Source of the DNA: Pseudobdellovibrionaceae bacterium
GTDB lineage: Bacteria; Bdellovibrionota; Bdellovibrionia; Bdellovibrionales; Bdellovibrionaceae
Length of the DNA: 7,583 nucleotides
Reading direction: 5' to 3'
Assembly: GCA_014376325.1 (NCBI GenBank)
Contig: JACMRP010000143.1
Coordinates: forward strand, 1-7,583
The position numbers and the translations under genes were made by a program. A model generated the notes under the pieces. It did not search any database. It worked only from the letters and a program-made list of their open reading frames with translations, and was not told the origin of the DNA. Shown piece after piece: positions 5,496 through 7,583 of the stretch (positions are counted from its first letter, which is position 1; each line of letters opens with the position of its first letter).

Positions 5496-6896
5496 ATGAA
5501 CTTAGAACAACTTTTTCAAGCGCAAAAGAAGCAAAGCTGGCAACTGCGAAAACAGACGCCGAAATTGGCGCTCAAAGAACGTCGAGAGATTCTTAAAACT
5601 TTACTCCGAAGAATCATCGCCCAAGAAAAAGAAATCTGCGCGGCTTTAAAGGCGGATTTCAACAAATCCGAATTTGAAACGCTGATGACCGAAATTTACC
5701 CCGTGACTCAAGAAATCCGTTACGCGCTGGCAAATCTTGAGTCCTGGATGCAGCCAAAGCCCGTCGAATCACCAACCATCCTGATCGGAACCACAAATGA
5801 AATATACAAAGAGCCCAAGGGCGTTGTCTTGATCATTGCCCCGTGGAATTACCCGTTTCAGTTAGCGATGATTCCATTTTTATCGGCACTCGCTGCCGGA
5901 AACTGTGTGATGATGAAACCCTCTGAGCTAACACCGCACATCAGCGCTTGGCTTGAGAAGACGATCAACGATTTGTTTCCCGCAAATCATGCCGTCGTGG
6001 TCTTGGGCGATAAAGAGGTCTCGACCAATTTGCTGAAGTTGCCGTTTGATCATATCTTTTTCACGGGCAGCACGCCGGTCGGTAAGATCGTGATGGAAGC
6101 CGCCAGTAAAAATCTAACCAGCGTGACCTTAGAGCTCGGCGGCAAATCGCCGACGATTGTCGACGACACCGCAAACTTGAATACCGCGATCGATAAAATA
6201 CTCTGGGGCAAGTTCGTGAATGCCGGACAAACTTGCGTTGCGCCAGATTATTTGCTCGTGCAGTCGAGCGTGCACAAAGCCTTCGTCAAAAAACTAAAAG
6301 AGAAAATGGACGAGTGGTCGAAGACGACCGCGCAAGATCATGCCGCAATTATATCCGCCTCTCACCTGGCCCGCCTAAAAAATCTTTTAGACCGCGCGAT
6401 CGCTGGCGGGGCCGTACTTGTTTCGGGTGGCCAAGTGGACGACACCAAGAAGTCGATCGAGTCGACCGTTCTAGAAAAGGTTTCTGGCGATAGCGAAATT
6501 ATGTGCGAGGAAATATTTGGGCCCTTACTGCCCATCGTGAACTTCGCCCAGATCAACGACGCCGTCCAGTTTGTTAACCAACGGCCGAAACCCTTAGCGC
6601 TTTACCTGTTCAGCAATTCCGAAGACAACATCGCGAAGGTTTTACGAGAAACTTCTGCGGGCGGAGTCTGCATTAACGAAACGCTCATTCATTTAGCGAA
6701 TCATCATTTACCATTTGGCGGAGTCGGCGAAAGCGGAATGGGTCACTATCACGGGCAATACAGCTTCGATACTTTCAGTCATCAGAAGGCCGTGCTCCGG
6801 CAATCTTGGATGGGGCGATTTATGAAAGTCCTTTACCCGCCTTACGCTGGCTGGAAGTTGAGTCTGGTGCGCAAAATAATTCGATGGGGTCTTTGA
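5496..6896 (+). CDS. Aldehyde dehydrogenase, class 3 (NAD(P)-dependent)
   Basis: 466 residues, the length of class-3 enzymes. It oxidises aldehydes, probably medium or long-chain fatty or aromatic ones, to carboxylic acids with NAD(P). Visible landmarks: PWNYP with Asn118, KPSE (141-144), the cofactor-binding GSTPVGK (191-197), general base Glu213 in LELGGKSP, nucleophile Cys247 in NAGQTCVAPDY, EEIFGP (338-343) and PFGGVGESGMGHYHG (406-420). The C-terminal RFMKVLYPPYAGWKLSLVRKI resembles the basic, hydrophobic tail of class-3 enzymes, which can associate with membranes. The N-terminus FQAQKKQSWQLRKQT fits the family start, supporting the ATG at 5496 despite lacking a ribosome site. An 8-bp hairpin overlaps its stop. 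Exact substrate unknown. Confidence 0.96.
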   Translation: MNLEQLFQAQKKQSWQLRKQTPKLALKERREILKTLLRRIIAQEKEICAALKADFNKSEFETLMTEIYPVTQEIRYALANLESWMQPKPVESPTILIGTTNEIYKEPKGVVLIIAPWNYPFQLAMIPFLSALAAGNCVMMKPSELTPHISAWLEKTINDLFPANHAVVVLGDKEVSTNLLKLPFDHIFFTGSTPVGKIVMEAASKNLTSVTLELGGKSPTIVDDTANLNTAIDKILWGKFVNAGQTCVAPDYLLVQSSVHKAFVKKLKEKMDEWSKTTAQDHAAIISASHLARLKNLLDRAIAGGAVLVSGGQVDDTKKSIESTVLEKVSGDSEIMCEEIFGPLLPIVNFAQINDAVQFVNQRPKPLALYLFSNSEDNIAKVLRETSAGGVCINETLIHLANHHLPFGGVGESGMGHYHGQYSFDTFSHQKAVLRQSWMGRFMKVLYPPYAGWKLSLVRKIIRWGL

Positions 6897-6909
6897 TTTT
6901 CTCAAAGAC
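6889..6909 (+). terminator. Hairpin overlapping the aldehyde dehydrogenase stop codon
   Basis: GTCTTTGA (6889-6896) pairs perfectly with TCAAAGAC (6902-6909) around TTTTC. The TGA stop forms the top of the 5' arm. No T tract follows, so it is more likely an mRNA 3'-end structure than a complete intrinsic terminator. Confidence 0.4.
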
Positions 6910-6915
6910 TTAAGT

Positions 6916-6990
6916 GGTGTCACTTTTGGGGGGCACTTTTGGGACTGTCCCGACTGGCTCGGGATTTGTAATAGCGCTCACCGGTGTCAC
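6916..6990. repeat. REP-like intergenic repeat cluster
   Basis: The spacer after the dehydrogenase gene holds two direct copies of GGTGTCAC (6916-6923 and 6983-6990), two copies of CACTTTTGGG (6921-6930 and 6934-6943, period 13) and the palindrome GGGACTGTCCC (6941-6951). Such GTGTCA and GGGAC/GTCCC elements resemble dispersed REP-like intergenic repeats of some bacteria. No transposase is present here. Confidence 0.5.
6948..6964 (+). terminator. Hairpin, possible terminator after the aldehyde dehydrogenase gene
   Basis: TCCCGA (6948-6953) pairs with TCGGGA (6959-6964) around CTGGC, followed by TTTGT. The stem is GC-rich but the T tract is short. Its 5' arm shares bases with the 3' arm of GGGAC-T-GTCCC (6941-6951), so the two hairpins exclude each other. 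Confidence 0.45.
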
Positions 6991-7020
6991 TCATGACCAA
7001 TTTTATTTGAGAAAGAATCG

Positions 7021-7583
7021 ATGAGAAAGTTTTTAATTGCAATGATCCTTGCGGCTTTGACGGCGGAAGCAGCCGTCGCGGAAGAGCGCGGTCGCCCGGG
7101 CCCACCCCGCGGTGAACCACCTCCACGGAATGACGATGAAGATTGAAGAAGGGCCGAAGAAGAGCAGCAACGTCGTGACTCTGCTGCCCGTCGCGAACGC
7201 GCTAAAAGCGCTATGTCGGTTTCAAAAGTTTTTGCGGTCGGCCTAGACGAACAGCTTTGTATCGATTCTGCGAATGCACGAGTCAAAAAACTGACTGGCC
7301 ACACGGTTCGCACTTGCGAACGAAAAGCCGAAGGATTTTTTACTTGCGCGATCTCTGAACAAAAAGTTTCTGAAGCTCCGGGTCCTATCCTGGGTGTTGT
7401 CGGAAAAGGCGATTACAACCACAGTTCTGGCGACGAAACAAAATGTCGCACTTCCGTTATCAAAACGGCAGAAGCAAACGCGGTGGAACTTTGCAAAGCT
7501 AAGTTCGGGGTTGATTGCACCGTTACCAAGCGTGGCGAAGCGACCTTCGAGCTAAAAAAGAAACGTTACATTTGCGCCGCTAC
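7021..7583 (+). pseudogene. Secreted cysteine-rich protein gene interrupted by in-frame TGA, 3' end outside window
   Basis: The ATG at 7021 follows GAGAAAG with 5 nt spacing. The product begins with a Sec signal peptide (MRKFLIAMILAALTAEAAVA) and an Arg/Pro/Gly-rich stretch ending NDDED, then meets TGA at 7144-7146. The same frame stays open from 7147 to the window edge and encodes a sensible continuation: a charged helix (RRAEEEQQRRDSAARRERAK), then a domain with cysteines at 80, 99, 109, 142, 158, 166 and 185 counted from the ATG. TGG to TGA is a one-base change, so a recent nonsense mutation, a sequencing error or readthrough are all possible. TGA is a normal stop in neighbouring genes. 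The only downstream ATG (7213) lacks a ribosome site. Function unknown. Confidence 0.7.
7144..7146 (+). other. In-frame TGA within the secreted protein gene
   Basis: Codon 42 of the frame starting at 7021 reads TGA, preceded by GAT and followed by AGA. The 437 bases after it contain no further stop in this frame. Confidence 0.9.

Noticed and set aside
7144..7146. Genetic code change or selenocysteine at the internal TGA
   Set aside because: TGA is the normal stop of the exporter, EI24-family and aldehyde dehydrogenase genes, tryptophan is encoded by TGG throughout, and no selenoprotein family match or recoding hairpin was recognised.

Overview
The window looks like chromosomal DNA of a Gram-negative bacterium of moderate GC content. 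It encodes two proteins with convincing or plausible lipobox signals, two Sec-secreted proteins and a cytoplasmic-type parvulin. The taste of the small fast-evolving lipoproteins, compact divergent promoters and tight operons would fit a Bdellovibrio-like predatory or related lineage, but no gene seen here proves it, so that placement is a weak inference. No phage, CRISPR, transposase or tRNA/rRNA gene is visible, and no intergenic stretch exceeds about 130 bases.

Layout: positions 1-452 form an almost perfect inverted repeat (arms of 223 bp, 6-nt loop, only two mismatches) carrying the 3' ends of two convergent copies of one small exported-protein gene. From 2868 leftwards to 264 runs a four-gene minus-strand operon: a 49-residue single-helix membrane protein, an MFS_3-type exporter starting with GTG directly after the preceding stop, an EI24/CysZ-family membrane protein, and a small exported lipoprotein-like protein. 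The junctions are TAAGTG, ATGA and ATGA, so all four look translationally coupled. Divergent from it is thymidine kinase (tdk, 2970-3587), whose 3' end overlaps a convergent lipoprotein gene (4105-3569) by 19 bp. Then come a plus-strand membrane-anchored zinc-ribbon protein (4196-4561), a secreted four-cysteine protein (4645-5121), a convergent PpiC-type parvulin (5418-5149), a divergent class-3 aldehyde dehydrogenase (5496-6896), a repeat-rich spacer holding several hairpins, and a secreted cysteine-rich protein (7021 to beyond the window) interrupted by an in-frame TGA.

The most interesting regulatory signal is a recurring start architecture. tdk, the zinc-ribbon gene and ppiC have no convincing Shine-Dalgarno sequence, and each has a -10-like hexamer ending exactly 6 nt before its ATG, which predicts leaderless mRNAs. 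Genes inside operons or with longer leaders (the 49-residue protein, both lipoprotein-like genes, the secreted four-cysteine protein) instead have clear GGAGG or GAGG sites. The tdk/operon divergent promoters also share a palindrome that contains both -35 elements back to back. The long palindrome at the left edge and the internal TGA at the right are the two places where sequence or assembly quality should be checked before biological conclusions are drawn.
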